Shown here one piece after another: positions 1-7,859 of a stretch of 33,653 nucleotides of DNA. The stretch is taken from assembly GCF_945952055.1 (NCBI RefSeq), contig NZ_CAMFHB010000058.1:1-33653 (forward strand), in the 5' to 3' direction. Position numbers and translations under genes: made by a program. The first letter of the stretch is position 1. Every line of letters starts with the position of its first letter. This stretch comes from an uncultured Alsobacter sp. GTDB taxonomy: Bacteria; Pseudomonadota; Alphaproteobacteria; Rhizobiales; Beijerinckiaceae. A model generated the notes under the pieces. The model saw nothing but the letters and a program-made list of their open reading frames with translations, had not been told where the DNA came from and searched no databases.

Positions 1-43
1 CGCGGGGGGGGGCCCGGCGCGCGCTCTTGTTCGGGGCGGCGGC

Positions 44-823
44 TCAGAGCGACGAAGCGATCTGTCCGCCGTCGACGCGCACCACGGATCCCGTCACGAA
101 GGATGCCGCGTCGCTGGCGAGGAACACCGCCATGGCGGCAAACTCCTCGACCGTACCGTAGCGACCGGCGGGAATGCGGCTCTTGGCCGTGGCACGGATG
201 TCGTCGATGTCCTTGCCCTGGCGCTTCGCATTGGCTTCGTCGAGCTGCTGGAGCCGATCGGTCGCGATGCGGCCGGGCGCGATCGCGTTGACCGTCACGC
301 CGGAGCCCGCCACTTCGCTGGCCAGCGTCTTGCCCCAGCCCACGAGCGCGGGGCGGATCGCGTTGGAGATCGCGAGGTTCGGAATGGGCTCGATCACGCC
401 GGACGAGATGACGGAGAGGATGCGCCCGAACTTGCGCTCCATCATGTCGGGCAGCGCGAGATCGGCGATCCGCACCAGCCCCACGAACATCGCCTCGAAG
501 GAGGCGCGCCACTGGGCCGGAGCGATCTTCTGCGCCAGCCCGGGAGGCGGCCCGCCGCTGTTGAGGACCAGGATGTCGATGCCGCCCATCGCCGAAACGG
601 CGTCGGCGTAGAGGGCGTCGACCTGGGGCAGGTTGCCCGTGTCGCAGGCGAGCCCGCGGGCCTTCCCGCCGATGCGCTCGGCCGCCGCCTGGGCGCTCTC
701 CAGCGTCCGGCTGGCGATGGTCACCGTGGCCCCCTCGGCCGCGAGACCCTGCGCGATCCCGAACCCCAAGCCCTTGCTGGCGCCCAATACGAGCGCGCGC
801 TTTCCGGCCAGTCCCGTCTTCAT
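44..823 (-). CDS. SDR-family (Rossmann) oxidoreductase-like protein, atypical active site
   Basis: The 259-aa product has the short-chain dehydrogenase/reductase fold. The nucleotide-binding glycine motif GASKGLG lies near residues 14-20, an NSGG version of the NNAG motif at 88-91, a Ser pair at 140-141 where the catalytic serine belongs, and a C-terminal VTGSVVRVDGG motif. The expected YxxxK pair is absent: the aligned segment reads S153-N-A-I-R157, so Tyr and Lys are replaced by Ser and Arg. It resembles FabG-type proteins overall, but substrate and even catalytic activity are uncertain. I start it at the ATG at 823 because the fold begins there (MKTGLAGKRALVLGAS) and a GGGAGACGGAG ribosome site precedes it; the reading frame stays open further upstream but encodes Arg-rich junk. 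It is divergent from the PRC-barrel gene. Confidence 0.88.
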   Translation of the reverse strand: MKTGLAGKRALVLGASKGLGFGIAQGLAAEGATVTIASRTLESAQAAAERIGGKARGLACDTGNLPQVDALYADAVSAMGGIDILVLNSGGPPPGLAQKIAPAQWRASFEAMFVGLVRIADLALPDMMERKFGRILSVISSGVIEPIPNLAISNAIRPALVGWGKTLASEVAGSGVTVNAIAPGRIATDRLQQLDEANAKRQGKDIDDIRATAKSRIPAGRYGTVEEFAAMAVFLASDAASFVTGSVVRVDGGQIASSL

Positions 824-1032
824 GGCTCCGTCTCCCAGTTTGCGGAGTTCTGTCGTTGACCTTGTCAGTCTAGGCGATGTCGCCGGCCTCGTGGCCCGCG
901 CCCGACGCCGCACAGCCCTGCACCAACGCTCGTTTTCCCGCAAGTGGTCGTGAAAGAAGCGCGAACCAAACCGCCCCAGACAAGTTGAAAGGCACGCGCA
1001 CGCTGCGCCTCTTTTTCAAATGGGAGAATGAC

Positions 1033-1767
1033 ATGCTGAAACTGAATCTCGTTGCCTGCACGCTCGCCAGCGCCCTTCTGGCGACGACCGCGATGGCCCA
1101 GACCAGCCCGGCACCGTCGACCCAGGCGCCTGCCGCGGCCCCCTCGACCGTAGCCCCCTCGACCATGGCCCCATCCACCTCGGGGACCATGAACAACAGC
1201 GCCACGATGAGCAGCAATGCCGCCGCCGGCTCGACGCAGTTCTACACGGTGATGTCGGCCAACCAGTGGCGCGCCTCGAAGTTCGTGGGCGTCGACATCT
1301 ACGGCGCGAACAACGAAAAGATCGGTGATGTCAACGACATCATCCTCGACAACCAGGGCAACATCAACGCCGTGGTCATCGGCGTCGGCGGCTTCCTCGG
1401 CATCGGCGAGAAGGACGTGGCCATCCCGTTCAAGACGGTCGAATGGATGACGACCGACAACAAGGCCCGCACCGCGTCCAACGGCGCGATGGGCACCAAC
1501 AATGCCCCGTCGGCCAGCAACAACGGCACGATGGGAACCAACAACACGGCCGCCAACAACGCTGCCGGCCGTCCGGCCAACAGCACCGACGTAACCGGCA
1601 CGACGGTCGCCTCCGGCTCCGACATGCGGGCCTACCCGGACCACGGCGTCCTGCGCATGACCAAGCAGGATCTGCAGAACGCGCCGTCGTTCCACTACAC
1701 GGACCGGACGGACGCCAAGAACGCCAGCGGCACGCAGAACCCGGTCCCGACCGGCACCAAGCCGTAA
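1033..1767 (+). CDS. Exported PRC-barrel domain protein
   Basis: The 244-aa product starts with a clear Sec signal peptide (residues 1-23, cleavage after AMA). A low-complexity Ser/Thr/Ala/Pro/Met linker follows, then a PRC-barrel domain at about residues 72-142 (MSANQW, VGVDIYG, IGDVNDIILD, VVIGVGGFLGIGEKDVAIPF). The tail is rich in Asn, Thr and Ala. PRC-barrels are small beta domains found in photosynthetic reaction centre H subunits and in RimM; exported alphaproteobacterial versions are poorly characterised and often linked to stress. The start is the ATG at 1033, preceded by GGGAG; the frame is open further upstream without a signal sequence. A weak general-stress-like match, CGAAC-N16-AGTT at 962-986, lies upstream; each box has one mismatch, so I do not call it a promoter. 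A strong hairpin follows the gene. Confidence 0.88.
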   Translation: MLKLNLVACTLASALLATTAMAQTSPAPSTQAPAAAPSTVAPSTMAPSTSGTMNNSATMSSNAAAGSTQFYTVMSANQWRASKFVGVDIYGANNEKIGDVNDIILDNQGNINAVVIGVGGFLGIGEKDVAIPFKTVEWMTTDNKARTASNGAMGTNNAPSASNNGTMGTNNTAANNAAGRPANSTDVTGTTVASGSDMRAYPDHGVLRMTKQDLQNAPSFHYTDRTDAKNASGTQNPVPTGTKP

Positions 1768-1794
1768 GCCCTACGTCCGCAAGGACACGGGTGG

Positions 1795-1818
1795 AAAGGG
1801 GTCCCTCGGGGCCCCTTT
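1795..1818 (+). terminator. Rho-independent-type hairpin after the PRC-barrel gene
   Basis: AAAGGGG at 1795-1801 pairs with CCCCTTT at 1812-1818, and the inner bases TCCC/GGGG extend the stem. The hairpin begins 28 bases after the PRC-barrel stop and is followed by only a short T stretch. It also lies just past the stop of the convergent 106-aa gene, so it may work in both directions. Confidence 0.6.
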
Positions 1819-1833
1819 CTGCTGTGCGCGGGC

Positions 1834-2154
1834 TCAGCGCAGCACGAAGAGCCCCGTGGCGCCGATCAGCACCAGGCCGACGACGACGAGCGCCATGAGC
1901 CAGGGAGCGCTGCGCCGGCCGGCCAGGTCGGGGCGCCGCGAAGCCGCAGCCGAGGCGATCTCGGGGGCGGTCTCGTGAGCGAGCGCCAGATCGACCTCGC
2001 GCGCGCTGGGCGGCCGGCCAGCCGCCTCGTCGTCGGTGCCGAGCGGCGCCGCGGCCGGATCGGGGAAGTCCACCTTGTCGGCGGTCCGTCCCTGGTCGAT
2101 CGCCGCCCGCAGGCGCTCGGGATTGCTGCGATTGGGGGTGTCGTCGGCAGGCAT
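1834..2154 (-). CDS. Small single-pass membrane protein, function unknown
   Basis: This 106-aa protein has a hydrophilic, acidic N-terminal region of about 80 residues, including PDPAAAPLGTDDEAAG. One hydrophobic segment near residues 84-103 (WLMALVVVGLVLIGATGLFV) follows, ending at Arg106. The shape is that of a tail-anchored or single-pass inner-membrane protein with most of its chain in the cytoplasm or periplasm. I recognise no functional domain; similar short proteins with the PLGTDDEAAG stretch occur as hypotheticals in alphaproteobacteria (from memory). It is transcribed away from the DUF3775 gene, and a GGAAC-N17-CATT sequence lies upstream on its strand, which suggests general-stress control. 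Confidence 0.65.
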   Translation of the reverse strand: MPADDTPNRSNPERLRAAIDQGRTADKVDFPDPAAAPLGTDDEAAGRPPSAREVDLALAHETAPEIASAAASRRPDLAGRRSAPWLMALVVVGLVLIGATGLFVLR

Positions 2155-2188
2155 GGCGGCCTCCTCGGCTGGCGGGGGTCACAGCGCC

Positions 2189-2242
2189 AATGCCGGCATG
2201 GCCCACGGTGTTCCACGGAACGGGGCGGTACGGGCCGGCGTT
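2189..2242. promoter_or_regulatory. Divergent pair of EcfG-type general-stress promoter candidates
   Basis: On the plus strand GGAAC (2217-2221), a 17-base spacer and CGTT (2239-2242) match exactly the consensus of EcfG-type ECF sigma factors of alphaproteobacteria (GGAAC-N16/17-CGTT), 39 bases before the DUF3775 start codon. On the minus strand GGAAC (2214-2210), 17 bases and CATT (2192-2189) point at the 106-aa membrane protein, with one mismatch. The two -35 boxes form the palindrome GTTCCACGGAAC at 2210-2221. The consensus is established knowledge; use by this organism is inferred. Confidence 0.6.
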
Positions 2243-2280
2243 CGCCTCAAGACACCGGAACCACACGGAGAGACACGGCA

Positions 2281-2685
2281 ATGGACATGGCGCTCGACAA
2301 GATCTGCTCCCTCATCCGCCAGGCGCGGCGGTTCGACGTGAAGGAAGGCGTCACCGATCCCGCGTCCGGCTCCAATCCCACCGACGACAACCAGATCGAC
2401 GTGCTCGAGCCCACGGCGGACGATCCGACCGAAGGCGAGATCCGCTCGTTCATCGCCGGCCTCAACGTCGACGAGCAGGCGACGCTGATCGCGCTGGTGT
2501 GGATCGGGCGCGGCGATTTCGAGGGCGAGGACTTTGCCGAGGCCTTCGCCGCGGCGCAGGAGCGCAACACGGGCCGTACGGCCGACTACCTGCTCGGCAT
2601 CCCCGACCTGCCCGACCTCCTCGACGAAGGCCTGGGTGCCCTGGGCCTCTCCTGCGTGGACGAGGACGGCGGCGCGGGCGTCTGA
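2281..2685 (+). CDS. DUF3775 domain protein
   Basis: The 134-aa soluble, acidic protein matches the DUF3775 family along its whole length as I know it. It shows an N-terminal helix with ICSLIRQARRFD, the SGSNPTDDNQIDVLE stretch, the LNVDEQATLIALVWIGRGDF core near residues 61-80, and the C-terminal RTADYLLGIPDLPDLLDEGL. No enzymatic motif is visible and the family has no known biochemical function. The start at 2281 is supported by GGAGAG about 8 bases upstream. The gene stands alone behind an exact EcfG-type promoter match, which makes a role in the general stress response the best inference. It is divergent from the 106-aa membrane protein. Confidence 0.85.
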   Translation: MDMALDKICSLIRQARRFDVKEGVTDPASGSNPTDDNQIDVLEPTADDPTEGEIRSFIAGLNVDEQATLIALVWIGRGDFEGEDFAEAFAAAQERNTGRTADYLLGIPDLPDLLDEGLGALGLSCVDEDGGAGV

Positions 2686-2800
2686 CCCCAGGAGGCCGGA
2701 GCCCGCCCTGTCCCCCGCTTGCGTCCGTCCCGCGAAAAGCCGGATTCCACGTTCTCGCCGCATGCTCTAGCGTCGGGCGCTCCTGACGGAGAGTCGCCGC

Positions 2801-3652
2801 GTGACCGACAATGCCTCGTCCCCGCCTGCCCCGTCGCGAGACATCGCGGCGCTGATCGCCATCATGGCCGCGCTGCGGACACCGGGGACCGGCTGTCCCT
2901 GGGACCTCGTGCAGGACTACGCCTCGATCGCCCCCTACACGATCGAGGAGGCCTACGAGGTCGCCGACGCCATCGCTCGCGGCGACCTGTCGGACCTGCG
3001 CGACGAACTGGGCGACCTCCTCCTGCAGGTGGTCTTCCACGCGCGCATGGCCGAGGAGGAAGGCCGCTTCGCCTTTCCCGACGTCGTCGAGGCCATCACC
3101 CGCAAGCTGATCCGCCGCCATCCGCACGTCTTCGGCAATGCCCGGGACCTGCCGCCGGCCGAGGTGAAGGCGCTGTGGGGAGAGATCAAGGCGCAGGAGA
3201 AGGCGGAGCGCCGGGCGCAGCGCGAGGCTGCCGGGCTGCCCCCCGAGGCCGGCACCACCGGAGCACTCGCCGGCGTGCCGGTCGGCCTGCCGGCGCTCAC
3301 CCGCGCGGTGAAGCTCCAGGAGAAGGCTTCCAAGGTCGGCTTCGACTGGAACGACGCCCGGCTGGTGCTGGACAAGATCCGCGAGGAGATCGGCGAGGTG
3401 GACGCGGCGCTGGCCGAAGGCGACAAGGCGGCGGTCGCCGACGAAGTGGGAGACCTCTTCTTCGCCCTCGCCAACCTCGCCCGCCACCTGGACGTGGACC
3501 CCGAGGCGGCGCTGCGCGGCACCAACGAGAAGTTCACCCGCCGCTTCGCCTACATCGAGCAGCAGCTCGGACACCAGGGCCGCACCGCGGCGCAGGCGAC
3601 GCTGGACGAGATGGAAGCGCTGTGGGTGGAGGCGAAGACCAAGGCGCGGTGA
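2801..3652 (+). CDS. mazG: Nucleoside triphosphate pyrophosphohydrolase MazG
   Basis: MazG hydrolyses (d)NTPs, including aberrant ones, to the monophosphate and pyrophosphate, and lowers ppGpp in E. coli. The 283-aa product has two MazG domains. In the N-terminal one GCPWD (about residue 27) leads into IAPYTIEEAYEVADAI, the EExxE metal site, and then LRDELGDLLLQVVFHARMA. The second domain carries VGFDWNDARLVLDKIREEIGEVDAAL and DEVGDLFFALANLARHL. It is about 20 residues longer than E. coli MazG. The start is a GTG at 2801 with GGAGAG 8 bases upstream. It converges on hflX with about 37 bases between stop codons, an arrangement seen near hfq-hflX in several alphaproteobacteria. Confidence 0.95.
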   Translation: MTDNASSPPAPSRDIAALIAIMAALRTPGTGCPWDLVQDYASIAPYTIEEAYEVADAIARGDLSDLRDELGDLLLQVVFHARMAEEEGRFAFPDVVEAITRKLIRRHPHVFGNARDLPPAEVKALWGEIKAQEKAERRAQREAAGLPPEAGTTGALAGVPVGLPALTRAVKLQEKASKVGFDWNDARLVLDKIREEIGEVDAALAEGDKAAVADEVGDLFFALANLARHLDVDPEAALRGTNEKFTRRFAYIEQQLGHQGRTAAQATLDEMEALWVEAKTKAR

Positions 3653-3674
3653 GCGCACGGCGGGATGGTGCGTC

Positions 3675-3693
3675 CTGAGATAGACCCTCTCAG
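3675..3693. terminator. Small hairpin between convergent mazG and hflX
   Basis: CTGAGA at 3675-3680 pairs with TCTCAG at 3688-3693 across a 7-base loop. The right arm includes the hflX stop codon. It is short and has no T-tract, so it is only a possible bidirectional terminator. Confidence 0.3.
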
Positions 3694-5099
3694 CGCATCT
3701 TCCGCGCGGCCGGGAAACGCCTGAGCAGCCGCGGCTCCTTCTCGGGCGCGACACGCACGGCGAGCTGGGTCCGGCCTTCCTCGTCCTCGCGCCGGTCGAG
3801 CACCTCGGCTTCCTCGTAGACCCAGTTGAGCCCGGCGCCGTCCTCCGGCGCGATCGAGAGGTGGTAGACGGGCCGCTCGGACGCCAGGCGATCCTCGATG
3901 GCCCGCTTGAGCACGTCGATCCCGTCGCCCGTCAGGGCCGACACGAGGACCGGGCGCTCGCCCGCCGGCCTGTGCGACGCAAGCGCCATGAGGCGATTGC
4001 GCTCGGGCTCGTCGAGCTGGTCGGCCTTGTTCCAGACCTCCACCACGCGCTCGTGGCTGTCGGTTGGGATGCCGAGGTCGCGCAGGATCGCCACCACGTC
4101 GGCCGACTGGGCCTCGGTGTCGCCATGCGACACGTCGCGCACGTGCAGGATGACGTCGGCGGCGATGACGTCCTCGAGCGTGGCCCGGAAGGCCGCGACG
4201 AGCATCGTCGGCAGGTCGGAGATGAAGCCCACCGTGTCGGACAGGATCACCGGAGCGCCGTGCGGCAGCTTCACCACGCGGGCGGTGGGATCGAGCGTCG
4301 CGAACAGCAGGTTCTCGGCGAAGACGTCGGCGGCCGTGAGGCGATTGAACAGGGTCGACTTTCCGGCATTCGTGTAGCCGACGAGGGCCACGACCGGATA
4401 CGGCACCTTGCGCCGGCTCTCGCGGTGCAGCGAGCGGGTGCGCTTGACGTTCTCGAGCTCACGCTCGATGCGCACCATGCGCTCCTGGATGAGCCGCCGG
4501 TCGGCCTCGATCTGCGTCTCGCCGGGGCCGCCGAGGAAGCCGAAGCCGCCACGCTGGCGCTCCAGATGGGTCCACGACCGCACGAGACGGCTCTTCTGGT
4601 AGGCCAGATGGGCCAGCTCGACCTGCAGCGCGCCTTCGCGCGTCCGGGCACGCCGCCCGAAGATTTCCAGGATCAGGCCGGTCCGGTCGATGACCTTGGC
4701 GCCCCAGGCCTTTTCGAGGTTGCGCTGCTGCACAGGGCTCAGCGCGCAGTCCATCATCACGAGGTCGATCGTGTCGGTCTTGATGAGACCGCCGATCTCC
4801 TCGACCTTGCCCTTGCCCAGGTAGGTGGCCGGGCGCGGGGAAGCCACGTTGGCGATGGAGGCTTGGACCACGTCGAGGTCGATGGCAGCGGAGAGGCCGA
4901 CGGCCTCTTCCAGCCGCGCCTCCGGCACACGCAGGTTGACGTGATGACCGGCCTCGTCGTCGGACGCGGCCAGGAACGCCGCCCGGCGCCCCGTGGCATA
5001 GGGACCGATCACCAGCGTGCGCGTACCCGACGCGATGGCCTTCTCGGGATCGACGACCCGCTTCTTGGGCGGGTCGCGGGGAACGCGCGGACCAGTCAA
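3690..5099 (-). CDS. hflX: Ribosome-rescue/splitting GTPase HflX
   Basis: HflX is a translational GTPase-like protein that binds the 50S subunit, splits stalled ribosomes and acts under heat and other stress. The 469-aa product has the HflX N-terminal domain, a helical linker with the [19 protein letters not shown] region (184-202), and a G domain with GYTNAGKS (241-248), DTVGF (288-292) and NKAD (357-360). A C-terminal beta-rich extension follows. It is about 40 residues longer than E. coli HflX, mostly at the ends. The start appears to be TTG at 5099, one base after the hfq stop, with AAGGA five bases upstream lying inside the hfq 3' end. This indicates translational coupling with hfq, the classical hfq-hflX pair. 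Confidence 0.95.
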   Translation of the reverse strand: MTGPRVPRDPPKKRVVDPEKAIASGTRTLVIGPYATGRRAAFLAASDDEAGHHVNLRVPEARLEEAVGLSAAIDLDVVQASIANVASPRPATYLGKGKVEEIGGLIKTDTIDLVMMDCALSPVQQRNLEKAWGAKVIDRTGLILEIFGRRARTREGALQVELAHLAYQKSRLVRSWTHLERQRGGFGFLGGPGETQIEADRRLIQERMVRIERELENVKRTRSLHRESRRKVPYPVVALVGYTNAGKSTLFNRLTAADVFAENLLFATLDPTARVVKLPHGAPVILSDTVGFISDLPTMLVAAFRATLEDVIAADVILHVRDVSHGDTEAQSADVVAILRDLGIPTDSHERVVEVWNKADQLDEPERNRLMALASHRPAGERPVLVSALTGDGIDVLKRAIEDRLASERPVYHLSIAPEDGAGLNWVYEEAEVLDRREDEEGRTQLAVRVAPEKEPRLLRRFPAARKMR

Positions 5100-5100
5100 A

Positions 5101-5364
5101 TCAATCCTTGCCGGAGCCGATGGCGCCCTCTTCGCCGGGCTCGAACAACGACACCGGATGGCCCGGCATGATGGTCGAGATGGCGTGCTTGTAGACGAGC
5201 TGCGAATGCCCGTCCCTGCGCAAGAGAACGCAGAAATTGTCGAACCAAGTCACCACGCCCTGAAGCTTGACGCCGTTGACCAAAAAGATCGTCAACGGAA
5301 TCTTGTTCTTGCGTACGTGGTTCAGGAACGTGTCCTGGAGATTCTGGTTGCGTTCCGCAGCCAT
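5101..5364 (-). CDS. hfq: RNA chaperone Hfq
   Basis: Hfq forms a hexameric Sm-like ring that pairs small RNAs with mRNAs. In alphaproteobacteria it also affects nitrogen-fixation regulators. The 87-aa sequence has the Sm1 region ([31 protein letters not shown], from about residue 8) and the Sm2 motif with YKHAIST. A short acidic/Gly C-terminal tail follows, as usual for the class. It is the first gene before hflX and lies 162 bases downstream of the aminotransferase gene on the same strand. That gap contains a hairpin (5494-5514), so hfq probably has its own promoter, though I could not identify one with confidence. Confidence 0.98.
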   Translation of the reverse strand: MAAERNQNLQDTFLNHVRKNKIPLTIFLVNGVKLQGVVTWFDNFCVLLRRDGHSQLVYKHAISTIMPGHPVSLFEPGEEGAIGSGKD

Positions 5365-5493
5365 GGTTCTTGCCCCTACCCCATTGTTGACGGACCCGGA
5401 CGGTGTGGGATCGCCCGGCTCCTTGATCAGCCCCGCTCCGCCGCTGCGGACATGACAAACGATAAGTGTCGGCGTCAGGATAACCGCCGCGCC

Positions 5494-5514
5494 GGGAACG
5501 CCTAGGCCTTTCCC
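5494..5514 (-). terminator. Hairpin downstream of the aminotransferase gene
   Basis: GGGAA (5494-5498) pairs with TTCCC (5510-5514), and the inner palindrome GCCTAGGC can extend the stem. It begins 13 bases after the aminotransferase stop on the minus strand and ahead of hfq. No U-rich tail follows, so its terminator role is tentative. Confidence 0.3.
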
Positions 5515-5526
5515 CGACGGCTCATC

Positions 5527-6408
5527 CTACTTTATTCCATGAATAGCGGGACGTGACATTTCTGTCACCTCATGGAATGCCGCACGCAGCGCGAGCGACA
5601 CCGGTCCCGGCGTGCCATCGCCGACCGGATGGCCGTCGATGCGCACCACCGGCGTCACCGGATTGGTGGCCGAGGTGATGAACGCCTCCGCCGCTCCGCG
5701 CGCCTCCTCCACCGAGAAGGCACGCTCCTCGATCGTCAGGTTGCGGCGCTTGACGAGGTCCAGCACGCCCGTGCGGGTGACGCCGCGCAGGATCGAGCGA
5801 TCGGCCTGACGCGTCACCAGACGCCCGTCATGCGTGACGATCCAGGCATTGCTCGATCCTCCTTCGGTCACGTTGCCCGTGGCGTCGACGAACCAGGCCT
5901 CGCTGGCCCCGGCCTCCCGGGCCGCCTGCTTGGCCAGGGTGTTGGGCAGGAGCTGCACGGACTTGATGTCGGGCCGTCCCCAGCGGTTGTCGGGCACGGT
6001 GATCACGCCGATGCCCTTGCGGGCCGAACGCTCGCCCGCAGCCTTGTCGACGGCCCGCGCGGTGACGACGACCGCGGGCGGCAGCGTCGGCGGCGGCAGG
6101 AAGTGATCGCGCGGCGCCACCCCGCGCGACACCTGGACGTAGACGATCCCGTTGCGCACGCGGTTGCGCGCCACCGTCTGGAGCACAACGGTCATCAGCG
6201 CGCCGCGGCTCATGGGCTGGCGGATGCGCAGCTCGTTCAGCGAGCGTTCGAGCCGGTCGAAGTGTCGCGTGCTGTCCACGAGGCGCCCTTGCGACACCTC
6301 GCAGACCTCGTAGACCGCGTCGGCGTACTGGTAGCCGCGGTCCTCGATGTGCACCATCGCGTCGCGGTGCGGGACGTAGCGGCCGTTGACATAGGCAATG
6401 CGCGACAT
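5527..6408 (-). CDS. dat: D-amino-acid (class IV PLP) aminotransferase
   Basis: The enzyme transfers amino groups between D-amino acids and 2-oxo acids with pyridoxal phosphate. The 293-aa product is of normal length for the class IV fold family, which also holds branched-chain aminotransferases and aminodeoxychorismate lyase. Key residues are the PLP lysine K149 in DIKSVQLLPNTLAKQ and E182 in TEGGSSN, with the usual ITSATNPVTPVVRIDG near the end. The start is the ATG at 6408, where the family begins (MSRIAYVNGRYVPH); the frame extends upstream into ntrX antisense. It sits between ntrX and hfq, a common alphaproteobacterial position. D-Ala/D-Glu specificity is inferred from that position and from similarity, so a branched-chain substrate cannot be excluded. 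Confidence 0.88.
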   Translation of the reverse strand: MSRIAYVNGRYVPHRDAMVHIEDRGYQYADAVYEVCEVSQGRLVDSTRHFDRLERSLNELRIRQPMSRGALMTVVLQTVARNRVRNGIVYVQVSRGVAPRDHFLPPPTLPPAVVVTARAVDKAAGERSARKGIGVITVPDNRWGRPDIKSVQLLPNTLAKQAAREAGASEAWFVDATGNVTEGGSSNAWIVTHDGRLVTRQADRSILRGVTRTGVLDLVKRRNLTIEERAFSVEEARGAAEAFITSATNPVTPVVRIDGHPVGDGTPGPVSLALRAAFHEVTEMSRPAIHGIK

Positions 6409-6449
6409 TTCGGAGGATCCTGGAGAGGAAGGCAGACCGGGCGACGTTC

Positions 6450-7817
6450 TCAGCCGATGCCGAGCGATTTCAGTTTCCGGTGCAAGGCCGAGCGCTCCAT
6501 GCCGATGAACTCGGCCGTTCGCGAGATGTTGCCGCCGAACCGGTTGATCTGCGCGGTGAGGTACTCGCGCTCGAAGATCTCGCGGGCTTCCCGCAGCGCC
6601 AGCGACATCAGCCGCTCGCCGCCGGCACCGTTGGGCGTCGAAGGCACGAGCGAACCGACCTCGGAGGGCAGCAGGTCGGCCGTGATCTCCGACTGGGGAT
6701 CGCCCTCCGCCAGGATGAGCAGGCGCTCGATGTTGTTGCGCAGCTGGCGGATGTTGCCCGGCCAATCGTGCGACTGCAGCACGGCCAACGCATCGGCCGC
6801 GATGGTGCGCTTGGGCAGGCCCGTCGAGGCGGAGATCTGGTCCATGAAGTAGGAGATGAGCTCGGGGATGTCCTCGCGCCGCTCGGCCAGGCTGGGAAGC
6901 CTGATCGGCACCACGCTCAGGCGGTGCAGGAGGTCCTCGCGGAACCGCCCGGCCGCGATCTCGCCCGGGAGGTCGCGCGCGGTCGACGAGATGACCCGCA
7001 CGTCGACGTGCACGCGCATGGTGCCGCCGACGCGCTGGAAGTTCTGCTCGACAAGGACGCGCAGGATCTTGCCCTGCGTCTCGCGCGGCATGTCGGCCAC
7101 CTCGTCGAGGTAGAGCGTCCCGCCATGGGCCTCCTCGAGCGCGCCGACCTTGCGGGTGCGCCCTTCCCCGCCCTCGACGCCGAAGAGCTCGATCTCCATC
7201 GTCTCCGGCGTGATCGTGGCCGCGTTGATGGCGACGAAGGGCCCGTTGGCCCGGTTCGACAGCGAATGGATGGTGCGCGCGGCGAGCTCCTTGCCCGAGC
7301 CCGGCGCGCCGGCGATCATCACGCGGGCATTGGTCGCGGCCACGCGCTCGATGGTCTGGCGCAGCTGGTTGGCCGCCTGCGAATGCCCGACGATCCGGCT
7401 CGCCTGCTGCGACTTGACCCGAAGCTCCTTCACCTCGCGCTTCAGCCGGGACGCCTCGAGCGCCCGCTCGGCGACGAGCACGAGGCGGTCCGCCTTGAAC
7501 GGCTTCTCGATGAAGTCGTAGGCGCCCCGCTTGATGGCGCTGACCGCGGTCTCGACGTTGCCATGGCCGGAGATCATCACCACCGGCAGGTCGGGGTGCT
7601 GTTCCTTGATGATGTCCAGGAGCTGCAGCCCGTCCAGCCGGCTGCCCTGGATCCAGATGTCCAGGAACACGAGCTGCGGCCTGCGGGCCTCGATGGCGCC
7701 CAGCGCTTCGTCGGAATTGGCAGCGACGCGGCAGCGGTGGCCCTCGTCGTCCAGAATCCCGGCGACGAGTTCACGGATGTCGGCCTCGTCGTCGACGATC
7801 AGGATGTCGGCACTCAT
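6450..7817 (-). CDS. ntrX: NtrX response regulator (AAA+, lacking GAFTGA)
   Basis: NtrX is the partner of the kinase NtrY and controls nitrogen, respiration and cell-envelope genes. The 455-aa protein has a receiver domain with phospho-acceptor D53 (FLDIW) and K105 (EKPF), then an AAA+ domain with Walker A GAPGSGKE (170-177), Walker B GGTLYLDEVADMP (232-244) and the FREDLLHRL arginine region. A Fis-type helix-turn-helix ends it (GGNISRTAEFIGMERSALHRKL). Between ELFG (210-213) and Walker B the sigma-54-contacting GAFTGA loop is absent: that stretch is three residues shorter than in NtrC of this window. It follows ntrY by 42 bases and is probably co-transcribed with it. Regulation through sigma-54 is therefore unlikely by sequence. 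Confidence 0.95.
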   Translation of the reverse strand: MSADILIVDDEADIRELVAGILDDEGHRCRVAANSDEALGAIEARRPQLVFLDIWIQGSRLDGLQLLDIIKEQHPDLPVVMISGHGNVETAVSAIKRGAYDFIEKPFKADRLVLVAERALEASRLKREVKELRVKSQQASRIVGHSQAANQLRQTIERVAATNARVMIAGAPGSGKELAARTIHSLSNRANGPFVAINAATITPETMEIELFGVEGGEGRTRKVGALEEAHGGTLYLDEVADMPRETQGKILRVLVEQNFQRVGGTMRVHVDVRVISSTARDLPGEIAAGRFREDLLHRLSVVPIRLPSLAERREDIPELISYFMDQISASTGLPKRTIAADALAVLQSHDWPGNIRQLRNNIERLLILAEGDPQSEITADLLPSEVGSLVPSTPNGAGGERLMSLALREAREIFEREYLTAQINRFGGNISRTAEFIGMERSALHRKLKSLGIG

Positions 7818-7859
7818 TGTGCTCTTCTCCGTTCGGGTCTCGCTGTCACGCCGGCGGCC

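Noticed and set aside
962-986. EcfG-type promoter upstream of the PRC-barrel gene
   Set aside because: CGAAC-N16-AGTT has a mismatch in each box and could be chance. It is mentioned with the gene but not called.
5572-6852. A 426-codon plus-strand frame over the aminotransferase gene
   Set aside because: It is the antisense shadow of the aminotransferase, which has all its family motifs on the minus strand.
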